Assembly: GCF_004011695.2 (NCBI RefSeq)
Contig: NC_082414.1
Coordinates: forward strand, 930,001-994,000
Length of the DNA: 64,000 nt
From: Ascochyta rabiei
Lineage: Eukaryota; Ascomycota; Dothideomycetes; Pleosporales; Didymellaceae
Direction: 5' to 3'
Shown piece after piece: positions 50,181-61,889 of the stretch (position 1 is its first letter; each line of letters begins with the position of its first letter). The position numbers and the translations under genes are program-made. A model generated the notes under the pieces. The model was not told the DNA's origin and did not search any database. It saw only the letters and a list, made by a program, of their open reading frames with translations.

Positions 50181-51762
50181 CTTGAGTGTTGATACTGTCG
50201 TTGACGGGGGTGGTAAGGCGCAAACAAGTGCAGAGTTGTGTTTACGTCTCCTGGACCTGACGTCACATCTATCGCGCTAACGAACACATGCGTTCTTCTG
50301 ATCACTGCAACCTCCTTTCTTCACGCCAACGACCCAGCAATGTCCACTTGGCCTTCAAGCCAAGGCCGCGGAAGAACACGCGGAGCGCAAGAAGTACAAA
50401 AGGGTGAAGTCTCACTTCTGAGCTAAAATTGACCGTTGACCTGCAGCTAACGCTTAGCAACCAACGAAAGAAGGCAAGGAACCCCGCAACTAGCGGTCGA
50501 CACGGCACCAGAGCATGGAATCCTTGCGTCTCTCGCAACGATCGGAGCCCAGAGCTTGCGTCGATGAAAGCCTGTCAACCGCATAACCATCAGGCGGACA
50601 CTATTATATTGAGCAGAGTGTCTAGATCTGTCAGCTTTTCGCAAGCTTCTTTGAAAAAGGCTGTGGCTTGAGGCATCCGCATAACTTTGATGCGTATTCC
50701 AAACGGAGGTGCATGTCCCGAATCTCTGTTCCTAGATCGCGGTTGAGAGCGCTGGCTGACAGGTCGATGTTGCAGTGTGTCACGGGACCCTGGAACCTTT
50801 GAACTTAATGTCGACTGCGCCGCAGCTGTGCAGGTAGGTAAGTCGGTCCGCGCATCACCGCTTTCGTTCCAGGCTCGATACTCTACGATGGCACAACAAC
50901 GTATCGCCCGATGCACATCGCAAGAGCTGCTCCTACTTGTGCAGGTTGAATGCTTATGGAGCGCTGATTGAACGACACCTTGGGAGTGAAGGGAGATACC
51001 GTTCAGCCACAGCATCCCGTTCCTGGCATGTGACATCTGGACCCGGTAACGAACCAGCCCCCACAGGAGGTTAAACAATCTCCCGCTCGGATCGAGTCCC
51101 GCCTTCCTAATCTCGGACCCACCACCTTGAAGGGTAAGTGTCTCATAATCAACCAGAGCGATATTGGCTGAACCATGAATGTACCGTTGATGATAGCAGG
51201 CCCCTGTTCTGTTGGTAGAATTTGGCAGCATGCTCAACATGGGCGTTGAGCTGTGGTGCTACATAATCATCTAGATGCTTATCGTTGTGCTAGCGATGAC
51301 AATCGTCTTTGGAGCTTCGTTCACTCAAGCAATCAGCTCCTCACTGACCCAAGTCCTGGGTCCTTGATCCAGCCAGTGCCTTGCTGATGTGCCAGACTGT
51401 TGTCTGGACCTCCACATCGGCAGGATGCCGAGCTGAACGTCCCGTTTCACGCACAGAAGTGCCTCAGGACCCACCAGACCTGCTTCAAACGCCGCAAGCG
51501 CGACCAATTAGGGTGTCTCTGTTCGACCACACAGAAGCCTCCGACTCTATTGTTGCATGTCTGCATGATTAGTCCGCCACTGGCACAAGCATATTTGGAT
51601 ACAACTCCGTTCTAGACGCGTTGCTGGCCATTTAAATCATCAATAGCTGCTTGAGAGGCATTGCAACTGCAGCGTTCAATTCAATTTTCAGTTCTTCCGT
51701 TGCTCTCTTTTTGACACGTACACTCTGGAATACCCCAAATCATCGCAGGTCGAGATTCCGCC
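50181..51762. other. Intergenic between divergent genes, no supportable gene
   Basis: About 1.6 kb. The 216-codon minus-strand frame at 51240-50590 has no recognised similarity. Divergent promoters of the PIPK-like and SnoaL-like genes lie at its ends. Confidence 0.5.
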
Positions 51763-52880
51763 ATGGCAGCCGCAGATGTTCAGCAAATGCCTGCCCAGGA
51801 GGCTGCTCAGGAGCCGGCTCCTCCCGCTCTTCCAGACTACCTTACTGATCCCGATGCTGTCTTGAAGGACATAGAGGTCAGTTGGCGGTACGGCAGAGCT
51901 CCGGATTACTCCAAGACAAGAAAGGTCTTCTCCGAGAGTTGGTATCACCGGATCGGCAATCTGTACTACACAGCTGACAGAGTCCAGCGAAGCAAAAGTC
52001 ACACGAAGCCGGCTCTCTCCCAGAGCTCGTTCAGAACCTTGTCAAGAACTGGGAGGTTGAAGCCTCTTTCAAGCCCGTAATCTCTGACTGGCGTACCATC
52101 GATCACGAGAAGTACTCATTCGCCATCAACGGCTCGGAGCCCGAAGGCGCGGAAGCCATGCTCAAGGTCGGCACGTACAACGCCATCATCGCACCGAACG
52201 AGTACTATTCGCCTGATTACTCCGACTTTGCTAGCAGTCACAAGACGTTCAAGCGCATGATGCCTACCTTTGCGTGGGAAGTTCTAGAGGTGTACAGCGG
52301 ACCTCCTACCGTCAGCTTTAGGTGGCGACACTGGGGTGTTATGAAGAATGACTATATTGGTATCAACAACAAGGGCGAGAAGGTCACGGCAAAGGCGCAC
52401 GGAGGCTCAATCGACATTCAGGGTGTCACCGTGGCCACCGTCAACGAAAAGGTGCAGCTGCAGTCTGTGCGAACATGGTTCGATCCCATGGACATGTTCA
52501 GGCAAATCGCACCCAACGGCGTCGTGAAGAAGGAGACGGTGGACAAAGGCATGGCACCGGCCGACATAGTCGACAGCACATCAAGTGGTGCAGCAACACC
52601 CACCACGACCACGACCACCAGTGTCACCGAAGCGCTTGAGGCTATGGGCCTCGACAATGCTGCTGCTGCAGGCTGTCCCTTTGCTGCGGGTGCACAAAAG
52701 CAGAACGGCGAGGCCAAGCTCCCCGAAGGCCACCCTCTTATCGAGGAGAAGATGGAACAGGTTGTGGCCGAGTCACGTAACGAGAAGGAGACTATCAAGA
52801 CAGCGCTTGACCCTGAGCAGCATGGCAAGTTCGACGAGGAGGTTGCCGATCGCCCTTTCATGCCTGGCGGCTTCCGTTGA
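51763..52880 (+). CDS. SnoaL-like 'pathogen-related' protein, two exons, 355 aa
   Basis: Resembles the fungal relatives of barley pathogen-related protein, which have an NTF2/SnoaL-like alpha+beta barrel. Exon 1 is 51763-51937, the intron 51938-51987 (50 nt, donor GTTGGT, acceptor CCAG), exon 2 51988-52880. The join gives KVFSET|KQKSHEAGSLPELVQNL, which restores a conserved helix that is lost if the intron is read through. Landmarks are YLTDPDAVLKD, SWRYGRAPDYSKTRKVF, FKPVISDWRTIDHEKYSF, TFAWEVLEVYSGPPTVSFR and WRHWGVMK. The C-terminal 120 residues are low-complexity with a Thr run and a GCPFA motif. Biochemical function unknown; start ATG at 51763 has a good context (GCCATGG). Confidence 0.8.
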
Positions 52881-54109
52881 GCCTGCAGCTTGGAAAGAGT
52901 GGGAGAGTGTTGGCTTGTGATTTTGTCATGTGAGAGCGGCTTGTTTGCATGTGCATGCGATTTGAGAAGAATACCACTGTTTGAGCTTCGCCTATATCAT
53001 CTCCATCCGTGAGGCTGCCTGTTGTCAACTGAACGAGCTCGTGTAGGAGCGACGAGCAAGCCGGCCTGTTTGTGTTTGTGCAGATGGCAAGGGATGGCAG
53101 TTTACGGCCATGGTGTTGGAGAAGTGCTGTGGTCAAGGTGGATCATGGAAGGAGGTGAGAGAATGGGCGAGTCTGGTTAGAAGACCTGATTATGGTGATG
53201 GCTGTAAAGGGTGCTCGTGCTGCAGCTTGCTCCGGCGGGTGTCCAAGGCCATGCATGCGTCATTCATTGCAAGCATGGGTGCCCTGGCGGTTGGTTGCAC
53301 CCTGACTTTGTGCAACCACGTGGGAGCAAGCGCACACTCACAGCATGCGCTTCTAATGTGCTCAAATGTGGCATGAGGTGTCTATGCAAAGCGATCAAAC
53401 TGCCTGATCCGGGGAAGATTGTCTCGAGAACTTGTGTGTTTCCTGACTGGGTCGTTGGGTTGCCATCTTGGTCGAAGGAGCTGGCGGTGTCGCGTGCGGG
53501 CATTGGGACCTGAGCCTACGCAGCGAACCCCTGCGGTGGAAACAGCACCAGCAACGAGGGTACATAGTCACGAGCGTCGATAGGCCGTGTATTGCCATTG
53601 TCCTACAGGCGGGAAGACGGTTTTCCTGGTCTGCCTCCTGTCCGTCGAGATTCGACGACCTTGACACAGGCAGGGCTCTTCTTGGCTGACGCTAGAACCG
53701 CAATTACTGGTACGGGCCAGTCGGGAAAGAGCCGCAGCAGCGCTCACTGACGTCTCGCATCTCGCATCTCGCATCTCGCACTCAGCACCGACACCGCCGA
53801 CACCGCCGACACCACCGACACCACCGACACAGCCATTCTTCCCCAGCTTGTGGCGGGTGCGACGCGCGGCTACTCAGCATCGAGCCATTGACTTGTCCGC
53901 ACCGCAAGCCGGACGAGTGCGACACCAGAGCATTCATGTGCTGCCTAGTCGGCGCATAGAGCACCACGGCCCCGCTGAGCTGGAAGCACCCCCATCTCCC
54001 ACCTCGACACGCACCCACGCACCCACGCACCCACGCACCCACGCACCCACGCACCCACGCACCCACGAACCCACGAACCTCCCCCCGCCATTCTTAGCCC
54101 ACCGCCGCC
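52881..54109. other. Intergenic with short tandem repeats upstream of WASP
   Basis: About 1.2 kb with no recognised gene. Repeats: CTCGCAT heptamers at about 53755-53779, CACCGCCGA-type 9-mers at about 53790-53832, and the octamer array listed separately. Confidence 0.6.
54008..54078. repeat. 8-bp minisatellite, (ACGCACCC)n
   Basis: About eight units of ACGCACCC, the last two varied to ACGAACCC, ending about 30 bases before the WASP start codon, so within its 5' UTR or core promoter. A G-free strand. Confidence 0.9.
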
Positions 54110-56185
54110 ATGCCCTCCATCCTGTCCGACGAGGACAAGCTGACGGTCAAACGCACCGTGCCCAAGTCGGCCAACAAGATCCACGCCGTCGCCGTCGCCA
54201 AGCTGTACGTTGCCTACCCAGACCGGCACAACTGGACCTACACGGGACTGCAGGGCGCCGCCGTGCTCGCCAATGACCTGGTCGGCAACACCTTCTGGAT
54301 CAAGCTGGTGGACATATCCGTGAGTACGCGCAGCCCTCTGCGCGGTCGGACGCTAACCTCGTGCAGTCTGCCAACCGCGGCGTCATCTGGGACCAGGAGA
54401 TATACGACACCTTCGCCTACAACCAAGATCGCGTCTTCTTCCACACCTTCGAGCTCGAAGAATGTCTCGCTGGCCTCTCGTTTGCCGACGAGAAGGAGGC
54501 CAAGACGTTCAAGAAGAAGCTGGACGACCGCGAGAAGAACGCGCACAAGAACACCAAGAACAAGCCGTTCGGCGCGGCAGCAGGAAGCAGCGGGCCTGTC
54601 GCCAACGGGAAGAGCCACGGCCATGGTCTCCTGGGAGGGCTGTTTGGACACAGGCATTCCTCGAACCCGGCACCGCCGCCGCAGTCCATCATACCACCAC
54701 CAGCCCTGAGTGTTGTGTCGCCCTCACAGAGCAGCCACTCCAACGCAACAAGCGCAAGAAGCTCCGCAATCGACACTACAGACCCCTCGTGGCAGCCACT
54801 GCTGAAGGAACTGCTGGCCATGGGCATCACAGAAGACCAGATCGAGGAAAATGCAGACTTTATCAAGCTGTACATTGAGCAAAAGAAGCATGACGAGAAA
54901 GCTCAAGCTGACAACGAGGCAAGGAGAGCGAGAGCACCGCCACCTCCTCCGCCGAGCGCGCCGCCGACAGCGCGAACCATCAGTCCTCAAACCACCGGCA
55001 ACTCGAAGCGAGGACCGCCTCCAGCGCCGCCGCCAGCTCGAAGGACAAAGACCGAACTGCCCAACCCCACCTCATCCTCGAATCCTGCGCCCCCATCGCC
55101 TCCACGAGAGCCCTCTCCACCTCCTGGCCCCCCGAAGCCGGTGTTCAGGGCACCTCCTCCGCTCGCAGATGCTGGCAAGTTTGCCAACCAACCCCCTCCA
55201 CCACCAAACCGAGTGCGAGCGCAGTCAGGTGCTGCTTCTGGTCCACCTCCGCCTCCACTACCACCAAAGACACCCGTACCTGCCGAGGACCAGCCTGCGG
55301 GAGGCAAGTTCGGTGTACCGCCTCCCTTCACAGGCAACCGAGTACCTTCAGGCGCGCCACCTCCACCTCCAAGTCGCGGACCCGTCCCACCTCCGCCTCC
55401 TGCGCGAAACACTCCGTCAGCGCCGCCTCCACTGCCGCCGAAGACGCCAGGAACATCACTTCCACCTCCACCACCAATGAACAATGCGCCGCCAGCACCA
55501 CCTCCTCTACCACCGACATCGTCTCGGCCTGTGCCGCCCGCCCCGGCTGGCTCGGCTCCTGTACCACCGCCACTACCTCCCACATCCTCGATTCCCCCTC
55601 CTCCTCCAATGCCAGGGAGGTCGATCCCGCCTCCTCCACCCATGCCCAACAATGCGGTACCCCCTCCTCCGCCTATGCCCAACAGTGCAGTACCCCCTCC
55701 TCCGCCAATGCCCAACAGTGCAGTACCCCCTCCTCCACCAATGCCCAGCAGTGGCGCCCCTCCCCCACCACCCCCAATGCCACCTGGCTCCGGACCGCCT
55801 CCACCTCCGCCAATGCCATCAAGGGATGCTGGTCCACCACCGCCTCCAGCCGGTGGTCCTCCACTGCCAAAGGCAGCTGCAGTTGGGCGCGATGGCCTGC
55901 TTGCAGACATTCGTGGAGGTGCGAGGTTGAAGAAGGTCTCGGACGCGGAGAAGAAGGATCGCAGTGGAGCAGCAGTGCCAGGGTCAGAGCCAGCTTCGAC
56001 GCCTGGGGCTGGTGGAGGTCCCGCAACACCAGGAGCAGATGCTGGCTTGGCTGGAGCATTGGCTAGCGCGCTCGCGGCGAGAAAGGCTAAAGTTAGCCAC
56101 AGTGGTAAGTTCAACGTCTCTTTCTTCATGTTGCCACCATGCTGATACATTCATAGACGATGAGTCCGACAAGGACGACTGGTAG
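54110..56185 (+). CDS. LAS17: WASP/Las17 actin nucleation-promoting factor, three exons, 658 aa
   Basis: Activates the Arp2/3 complex at endocytic actin patches. Exons: 54110-54319, 54367-56104 and 56157-56185; introns start GTGAGT and GTAAGT; the total is 659 codons. The WH1 domain (about residues 5-125) contains VAVAKLYVAYPDRHNWTYTG and RGVIWDQEIYDTFAY; it binds verprolin-type partners. A conserved helix LLKELLAMGITEDQIEENAD follows near 230. Residues 270-570 are a long polyproline region with many PPPPPMP repeats for SH3 domains and profilin. The WH2 motif GRDGLLADIRGGARLKKV is at about 577, and the last exon supplies the acidic tail DDESDKDDW with the C-terminal Trp needed for Arp2/3 binding. 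The tail is lost if the final intron is not spliced. Confidence 0.93.
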
Positions 56186-56819
56186 ATGAATATTACCGGA
56201 GAACGAGACGAGACGATACACCACAACGAAAGCGCAAGCTGTCCGAGCTGTGCACGCTGCCGTCCAAAAATTTGTGCAGCGTGTTGGCGTCCAAGTTGGC
56301 AAATGTGCCTACAGTTGTAAGCGCAGACATTCCGCGACGTAGTAGCGAGGGAGCGGAAAGACCGGAATTTGGTGGTGGAAAGACGACGGTACGGAGAAGC
56401 TGAGCGTACAAAGCATAAAAACCCATGTTCACCTATTTACAGCTAGTTCACACCAGCATGCAAATTGCTTGACTTGTCGATCAACTTTGGCTATCCTTGA
56501 ACTCGCTGACTTAGACCGCCGAAACCTTGCCTCTTTTGGTTGGACTTGCGTAGGTCGGGAGCTGAACGCCAAGATAAGATACATCTATACTGCGCTTCCT
56601 GCTGATACTTGTACTTCTGAACATTACTTCTCGCACGCAGCACACGTGCCACAGATCAAGCGTCACAGATAAATCGCCATAGCCCCACACAACTCAAGCG
56701 TGACCGCTGAGATGGAAGCAGCGAGGCTGATTTCAGACCCCCATACTCTCTACAGCTCGACCTTCATCCTCGAGTTTCTTAACCCCCCTCCTTTCCTAAA
56801 CGCCGCGGTCCTCATGCGC
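56186..56819. other. Intergenic downstream of WASP
   Basis: About 630 bases, no recognised gene or repeat. Confidence 0.5.
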
Positions 56820-56839
56820 TGCACATACCTCCTCCCCGC

Positions 56840-57178
56840 CATGTCTCAAGGAAAAGCAAACCCCCAAGCCCCACCGCGGCATCTGCACTTCTCGCAATCT
56901 GAAACTTCAGTCGTAGCCAAAGGCACCGTCGGCACAATGACGGGCTGGGACGTACAAGACCATGTGTGGATCAAGGCGAACAGCTTGTTCTGTTCCCGAC
57001 GGCGTGGTGGCTGGATCCGTTGAGATGGTGGCTGCCGTGGACGCTTCAGGCGATGATTGCGCGGCTGGCGAGACTGGCGGGGCATAGGGCGTTGATGGAG
57101 AAGTACATGGGGAGGGAGGGGTGGAAGGAGTATGTGAGAGCCAAGCGAGATCGAAGCTCATCAGATCTCTGTCGATAG
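56840..57178 (+). pseudogene. Small gene of unknown family with apparent single-base frameshift
   Basis: From an ATG at 56840 (MSQGKANPQAPP) one frame reads up to GWDVQDHVWIKANSLF. The neighbouring frame then continues with FPTAWWLDPLRWWLPWTLQA, a Trp-rich amphipathic segment, and GHRALMEKYMGREGWKEYV to the stop at 57176-57178. The two parts would be one protein if a base were missing near 56988, between TTGTTC and TGTTCCC. No splice signals explain the shift. I do not recognise the family, so the call rests on the protein-like quality of both halves; the minus-strand frame in the same place is an alternative that I consider weaker. Confidence 0.35.
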
Positions 57179-57956
57179 GTCGCGACTGAGCTGTTGGGTG
57201 GGATCTTTGCGCGACTGACAGTCCTGCAAGGCCGATGGAAACATTCGCCGACAAGGCACTTTGCCTCGATCCTACACACGAAGAAGATAAGTGTTTGCCA
57301 GCAGGAACAACAAGTCTCCCTAAAACAGAACCACGGATATATCCTACTCTGCACAGTACCTTAGCTTTTCAGTAGCGTGACAAATCGAGCAACTTCCCGA
57401 TCAACGCAGAACACGACGTTGAAGTCGCTCGCTGGTCTGTCTCGCTCAGATGACTTTCACTAAAACCACAGTCTCGAGATGCTCGAGACTCCACAGATGA
57501 TGCTCGTGTGGAAGCCTTGCGCGTAATTTGAGTGACCAGGTCTGGTTCCAGAAATACATAGAGCAACCACGTCCGATTCCCTTTCATAAACAGGAAACGA
57601 GATATCCCCAGATGCGGTGATGGTTGCGAGGTTGCCGAGCGTCCAGAAGGGTCGCAAGGTGGCCGAGGCTGACAGGACCCATCTCGAACATTGGTTCCTC
57701 AAACGTCACGCCAGACAACTACCACAATTGCATCCAGACAACGGATCAGCTCTGGGGCGCCTCGAATTATGCTGTTTCTACTCCGACGTCGTGACTTGCG
57801 TAAGCTACTGTGCTTCATCGTCTAGACTTGAGCTCCCGTGAGCGATGGTGCATGGTCCTGTGCTATCAACTCACCGAGCCCCCGCACCGATGCAAACGCC
57901 AACACCCATAGTAAGGCGACCTACAATGACCCACGCCGGTAGTTGTAGCGGCGGCT
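57179..57956. other. Intergenic, no supportable gene
   Basis: About 780 bases with short ORFs only; no repeat. Confidence 0.5.
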
Positions 57957-59076
57957 ATGACTGACAGAGTCTACCTACCAAAGCCATCTGGGCGGTACCA
58001 CAACAGCAAGACCCAACACGTCTTCAACCACACTACAGTCAACGACCCACTATCTCCCACCAACATCAGCAGTTACTTTGTTCTCACGACCCTCTCCCCT
58101 ACTGAGCAAGCGCCAAACGCAAATGCTACACTCCGATACACGAGTCCCGAGATCGCCGTCGCGCTCGACAACTCGAAAAAGTACAAGCTCCCAGCAACCG
58201 CCCTGGAGCGACCATGGATACACACGCAATGACAAGCTCCTGTTCTCCTTAGCAGCCCCGGGCTACCGACTCTGTTTGCTCTCTCCCGGCGCCAGCTCGC
58301 CCTGCGTCGTCAGCACTGTCATGCAGTCTGAATTGGCCTATCGTGGGTACACGGTCATCTGCGTCGATGATGCCGGCGAATTTGCAGTCCTTGAGATTCC
58401 ATACACCGACACCAACACCGACACCAACACCAACACCAACACCACTGTCCACGGCGTGTCGATAGACTACCGTGGGGTGTCGACATGCCGTTCACGTTCC
58501 GTGTAAACGACATCCGTAAGAGCGACTTCGACGCTTTGCTTCAGCTGCTTCCAAGACCGGTTGCTGAGTACGGCGCGCCGTTTAGCACCTCAAGCTACCT
58601 GAATCTTGGTTTCTCTCTGGGCGGAAGCGTCGGAACGTATCTGCTTTCTGCGCATGACGAGGTCCTTGCAAGTCTCGACTACGACGGCTCCTTCTTCGAC
58701 ACACTGGCTAACGACACTGTTAATGCAAAGAAGCCATCTTTTGACGCTCATGCATGGCCTCGGTGATCCGAGCCAGCTGCTATCTTTAAGTGCTCAGACT
58801 GGGTGGCACGGGGAGCTGCTCGTGAATGGGAATGGTCATGTTGACTTCTCAGATGTTGGGCTATGACTGGATTTGCTAGACTTGAGGAAGCAGGTGCCGG
58901 ACGACTTCGCCATTGGGACGCTCAGTGGTACAAGGATGTACGATATCTTGATGGAGTTCACGACCAAGTTCTTTGATGGAGTACTTGATGGGGAGCTGGA
59001 GCCGGAGAAAGACTTGCCGTCTGTGGAGTGGCCTGAGGTGACTTTTGTGGGTGGAAGTATTGGAAAAGAGGACTAA
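57957..59076 (+). pseudogene. Broken PAF-acetylhydrolase-like alpha/beta hydrolase gene
   Basis: The collinear parts of a fungal platelet-activating-factor acetylhydrolase-type esterase are spread over two frames. From 57957 the first frame runs to TGA at 58230-58232; similarity continues in another frame with KLLFSLAAPGYRLCLLSPGA and ELAYRGYTVICVDDAGEFAV, returns to the first frame at about 58490 (FRVNDIRKSDFDALLQL), holds the nucleophile elbow as GFSLGGSVG (His of the usual GHSLGG replaced by Phe) and LASLDYDGSFFDTL, shifts again at about 58740 (MHGLGDPSQLL), hits TGA at 58864-58866, and ends with IGTLSGTRMYDILMEFTTKF and VEWPEVTFVGG. At least three frame changes and one stop make it inactive. 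A (CACCAA)n-like expansion sits at about 58404-58442. Confidence 0.75.
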
Positions 59077-60126
59077 GAAATCGCCCTTAGTAGTGTTGAT
59101 GAGTATATTTGAAAATGGCACTGGGGGTGTATCAGACTTGGCTATTTGTGCTGCAAGAGTAGCGTTTCCTAGAGCATGTGATTGATAAAAATCCAAGATA
59201 CGTGGGCACCAGATGGCTGCCTTACGCAGAAAACTGACACATGATGCGATGTCTGGCCTTGGGGTCGTCTTCGCATACCACAAACGTGCTTGGACGAACG
59301 AGTGCTGAAGGCAGTGATCATGTGAACAGAAATAACAATAACACTGCAAGAAGAACCTATCGAATGTGCTAGCGATGGTGCAAAGTTTGCCAACTGTATT
59401 CCTCATGCTTGGCAGAGATACCGCTTGGCGTGCTCAACACCCAGGTGCAATCTTGTGATGATAGCTCTGAGGACAAGCAAAGTGCTTTTCCAGGGCATCA
59501 GATCTCAGTGAGTGGTTCGAGAAGTTCACCAAGTTGTTTTCAAACAGTCGAACGGCTTTGCTTGGCAGTCAGATATCAGATGCTCAGCGGCAGCATGGGT
59601 GATGTCGAGCATTAAGCGCAAGCAGATGCATCGGCTACACAAGTGGCCTGGAGATGTTCTCTCGAATTGGACAAATTCTTTTGCACACGAGTAGCGTGAG
59701 AAAGGACTCTTCGTCGGAGGCCGCTCGTGCTGCACCCTGGAGGCATATGAGGCCTGCTTGAGATACCCAGATCGTGTGTAAACTCTTCTTGCTTGTGGAT
59801 GGGTTCCCTGACCATCATTAAGATTCTCGCAGCTAGCCGGCGCAGAGTTGCATGGTCGTAGAGGGGTGACGTGGTTGGGGGGGTAGCAAGTTGTGTCCGG
59901 GGGATGCTCGGCTTGGCGGGCTGACCTGCACTGATATACCTCGCACCGCCCACCTCTCAAATCTACCTCTCTGTTCCTCCCACCTCCACTCTCACACCAC
60001 CATATCCACGCAACACCAAACTGCCATCAACTTCCATCTCTTGCCCATTGCAAAGAGGTTTGGACACTTCAGAGTAGTTTCTTACTTGGCATCTCATACC
60101 CCTGCGCATCAGTTATTGTCTCCACC
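59077..60126. other. Intergenic, no supportable gene
   Basis: About 1 kb; short ORFs in several frames, none conserved. Right end is C-rich, likely promoter/5' UTR of the next small gene. Confidence 0.5.
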
Positions 60127-60585
60127 ATGCCGTCGTTGCCTTCGTCACTGTCGGCGCCAGAGATGTTGGGGAAAAACAGCCATCTGCCGAGGGCCGACAA
60201 GTATCGAGAAGTCGCGTACCATCAGGACGATCAGGGTCGATATGTCGCTCAGTCGTATCCACTTTGGCGCCAGCCACCGCCCGTCAAAGCACCGCCAAAG
60301 CAGCGTCTGCAATCAAAGGGAGATTGTTCCAGGACACAGCCCATCGTGTGTGCTGAGCAATCTTTCCCTAGACCAGGGTCAAAGGAGTCAAGCGTCATCG
60401 TCCAATCACGTGAAGACAGGTCGGGAACCAAGTCGAGGGATATCAAATACACAAAGTCGTTATCACCTCCCCCAGCACCACGACTACGCCGTTTATCAAC
60501 GCCAGACCTTTCTGACGTTGACGAAGAACGATGTTTCTGCGACTGCGACCACGATCCTCGAGAGATCGCCGCCTCGTCTTGGTGA
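60127..60585 (+). CDS. Small protein of unknown function, 152 aa
   Basis: A single-exon frame starting MPSLPSSLSAPEMLGKNSHL. It is rich in Pro, Arg, Ser and Asp, with RADKYREVAYHQDDQGRYVA, YPLWRQPPPVKAPP and, near the C-terminus, PAPRLRRLSTPDLSDVDEER followed by a Cys-rich FCDCDHD. The RRLSTPDLSD stretch looks like a phosphorylation or docking site. No domain is recognised. Protein-like composition and the context CCACCATGC around the start support a real gene, but a shadow frame of similar length overlaps it. Confidence 0.45.
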   Translation: MPSLPSSLSAPEMLGKNSHLPRADKYREVAYHQDDQGRYVAQSYPLWRQPPPVKAPPKQRLQSKGDCSRTQPIVCAEQSFPRPGSKESSVIVQSREDRSGTKSRDIKYTKSLSPPPAPRLRRLSTPDLSDVDEERCFCDCDHDPREIAASSW

Positions 60586-60884
60586 AATTTGGGTCAATGC
60601 CCAGAATGGCTCCAGCCAGCCGCGGTGCTTACGCAGTGAAATGGAGGCTTTTCATGCCAATCGCGGTCTGCTGTGGTTTCCTTTGTTGTTCCACGTCCGG
60701 CCTTTAAGATCTACTTATCTTTTTGTTTCCAGATGTTTTTTCAGTACAATACCAAGGCGCATCATGGAGCGGGCTTGTTTTGTGTCTTGCCTCTTCTTCT
60801 ATGGCAAGTCATGTATCAGCATACATAACTTTTACGATGAATATCGACAATTAATGACTTACATTGGATGCGTGCGTGTGCCCT

Positions 60885-61511
60885 TCACTCCGATGGTCGT
60901 TCACTATCCACGACGAAGTATCTGCCAGCTCTCTTCTCAGCCGATCCCAAAACATCCCAGTCCTCGACATCTTTGGCATCGACCGACGTAGTGTCTCTCT
61001 GAACGCGCCTGTGCCACTTGCCAATAATCTTCTCTTTTGCCAACGCCTCCTTGAGTGTATCCAATCCAATCGTCTGCTCTTGCTCGGCTGCCCTCGTCTC
61101 GTCACGTATCGCTCGTAAAGGCTCAACGCCCGTTGTATCGACTCGCTGGATCTCGCCCACAAAGTGCAGCTGTGCTGCCAGCGTGTCTAGCATCTTTTGT
61201 TCCTGCTCAGGCGTTTCGGGGAGCGGTAACGCCGAGAGCCGGAGCAGATGGTGAAGTTGCTTCGAGGAGATCTGAGGTGCGTCTGGGGCGCGTGTCTTCG
61301 GTGGTAGCAGAGATTCGACGGACCAGGTAGGTTCTGCAAAAAGCTGCTCCAGTTCGTCTGGATGAATCCCTGGTCTCTCCTGGCCGTGCGTCACCGAACT
61401 ATTGGATGACTGAACTTTCGACAACCGTAATGACGTATGAAACGGACGGTGGGCGCGACGTAAAGGTTGGAGGAGCGATCTGGTGCTTAGTAACGCGCAC
61501 CGTGAGGCCAT
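60885..61511 (-). CDS. Mitochondrial glutamyl-tRNA(Gln) amidotransferase subunit C (GatC-like), 208 aa
   Basis: GatC stabilises the GatAB amidotransferase, which converts Glu-tRNA(Gln) to Gln-tRNA(Gln) in mitochondria. The ATG at 61511 begins a mitochondrial presequence-like N-terminus (MASRCALLSTRSLLQPLRRA, then FHTSLRL). The GatC core lies at about residues 80-150: ISSKQLHHLLRLSALPLP, MLDTLAAQLHFVGEIQRVDT and GVEPLRAIRDE, with the expected hydrophobic LA(R)LSAL-type helix. The C-terminal GRYFVVDSERPSE follows a Lys/Asp-rich linker. Fungi usually have GatF in place of GatC in yeasts; filamentous ascomycetes carry this GatC-like form. It starts 378 bases from SEC17 on the other strand. Confidence 0.78.
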   Translation of the reverse strand: MASRCALLSTRSLLQPLRRAHRPFHTSLRLSKVQSSNSSVTHGQERPGIHPDELEQLFAEPTWSVESLLPPKTRAPDAPQISSKQLHHLLRLSALPLPETPEQEQKMLDTLAAQLHFVGEIQRVDTTGVEPLRAIRDETRAAEQEQTIGLDTLKEALAKEKIIGKWHRRVQRDTTSVDAKDVEDWDVLGSAEKRAGRYFVVDSERPSE

Positions 61512-61889
61512 TGTGAAGGTGTGGTCCGTTTGCGACAAGCGCTATCGATGGTGTCGATGATGTTGATTATGGGTGCTTACCCAGTCTTCCAGCTGCGGAC
61601 ACACTTTCACGTCGTTCGGTTACCTCCACATACGATTGGTAAGGAAGCTGTTGCTCCAGACAGTAAGTTGTTGTCGAAGCTCGAATTCCACTAGCCTGTT
61701 TGTGGCTAAGGGTCGTAGAGTCAGCGGGAAGCCGCACTGGCCATCCAGGGTCGTCATTGCCTTTGAAGCAGCTAACGCAGCCACCTGTCTCGACGGAACC
61801 TCAAGATATACGTTGTGAATTACTTCTTTCCCCTCTCTGCTACTACCACGAACCAGAACACAACCCAGGACATTCATATAGACGCAAAG
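61512..61889. promoter_or_regulatory. Bidirectional promoter, GatC-like / SEC17
   Basis: 378 bases between divergent start codons with no other gene. No specific site assigned. Confidence 0.5.

Noticed and set aside
50590..51240. Minus-strand 216-codon frame
   Set aside because: A few segments look protein-like but no family was recognised and there is no supporting splice structure.
54987..56150. Minus-strand 387-codon Gly-rich frame
   Set aside because: Antisense of the WASP polyproline region (CCN codons read as NGG).
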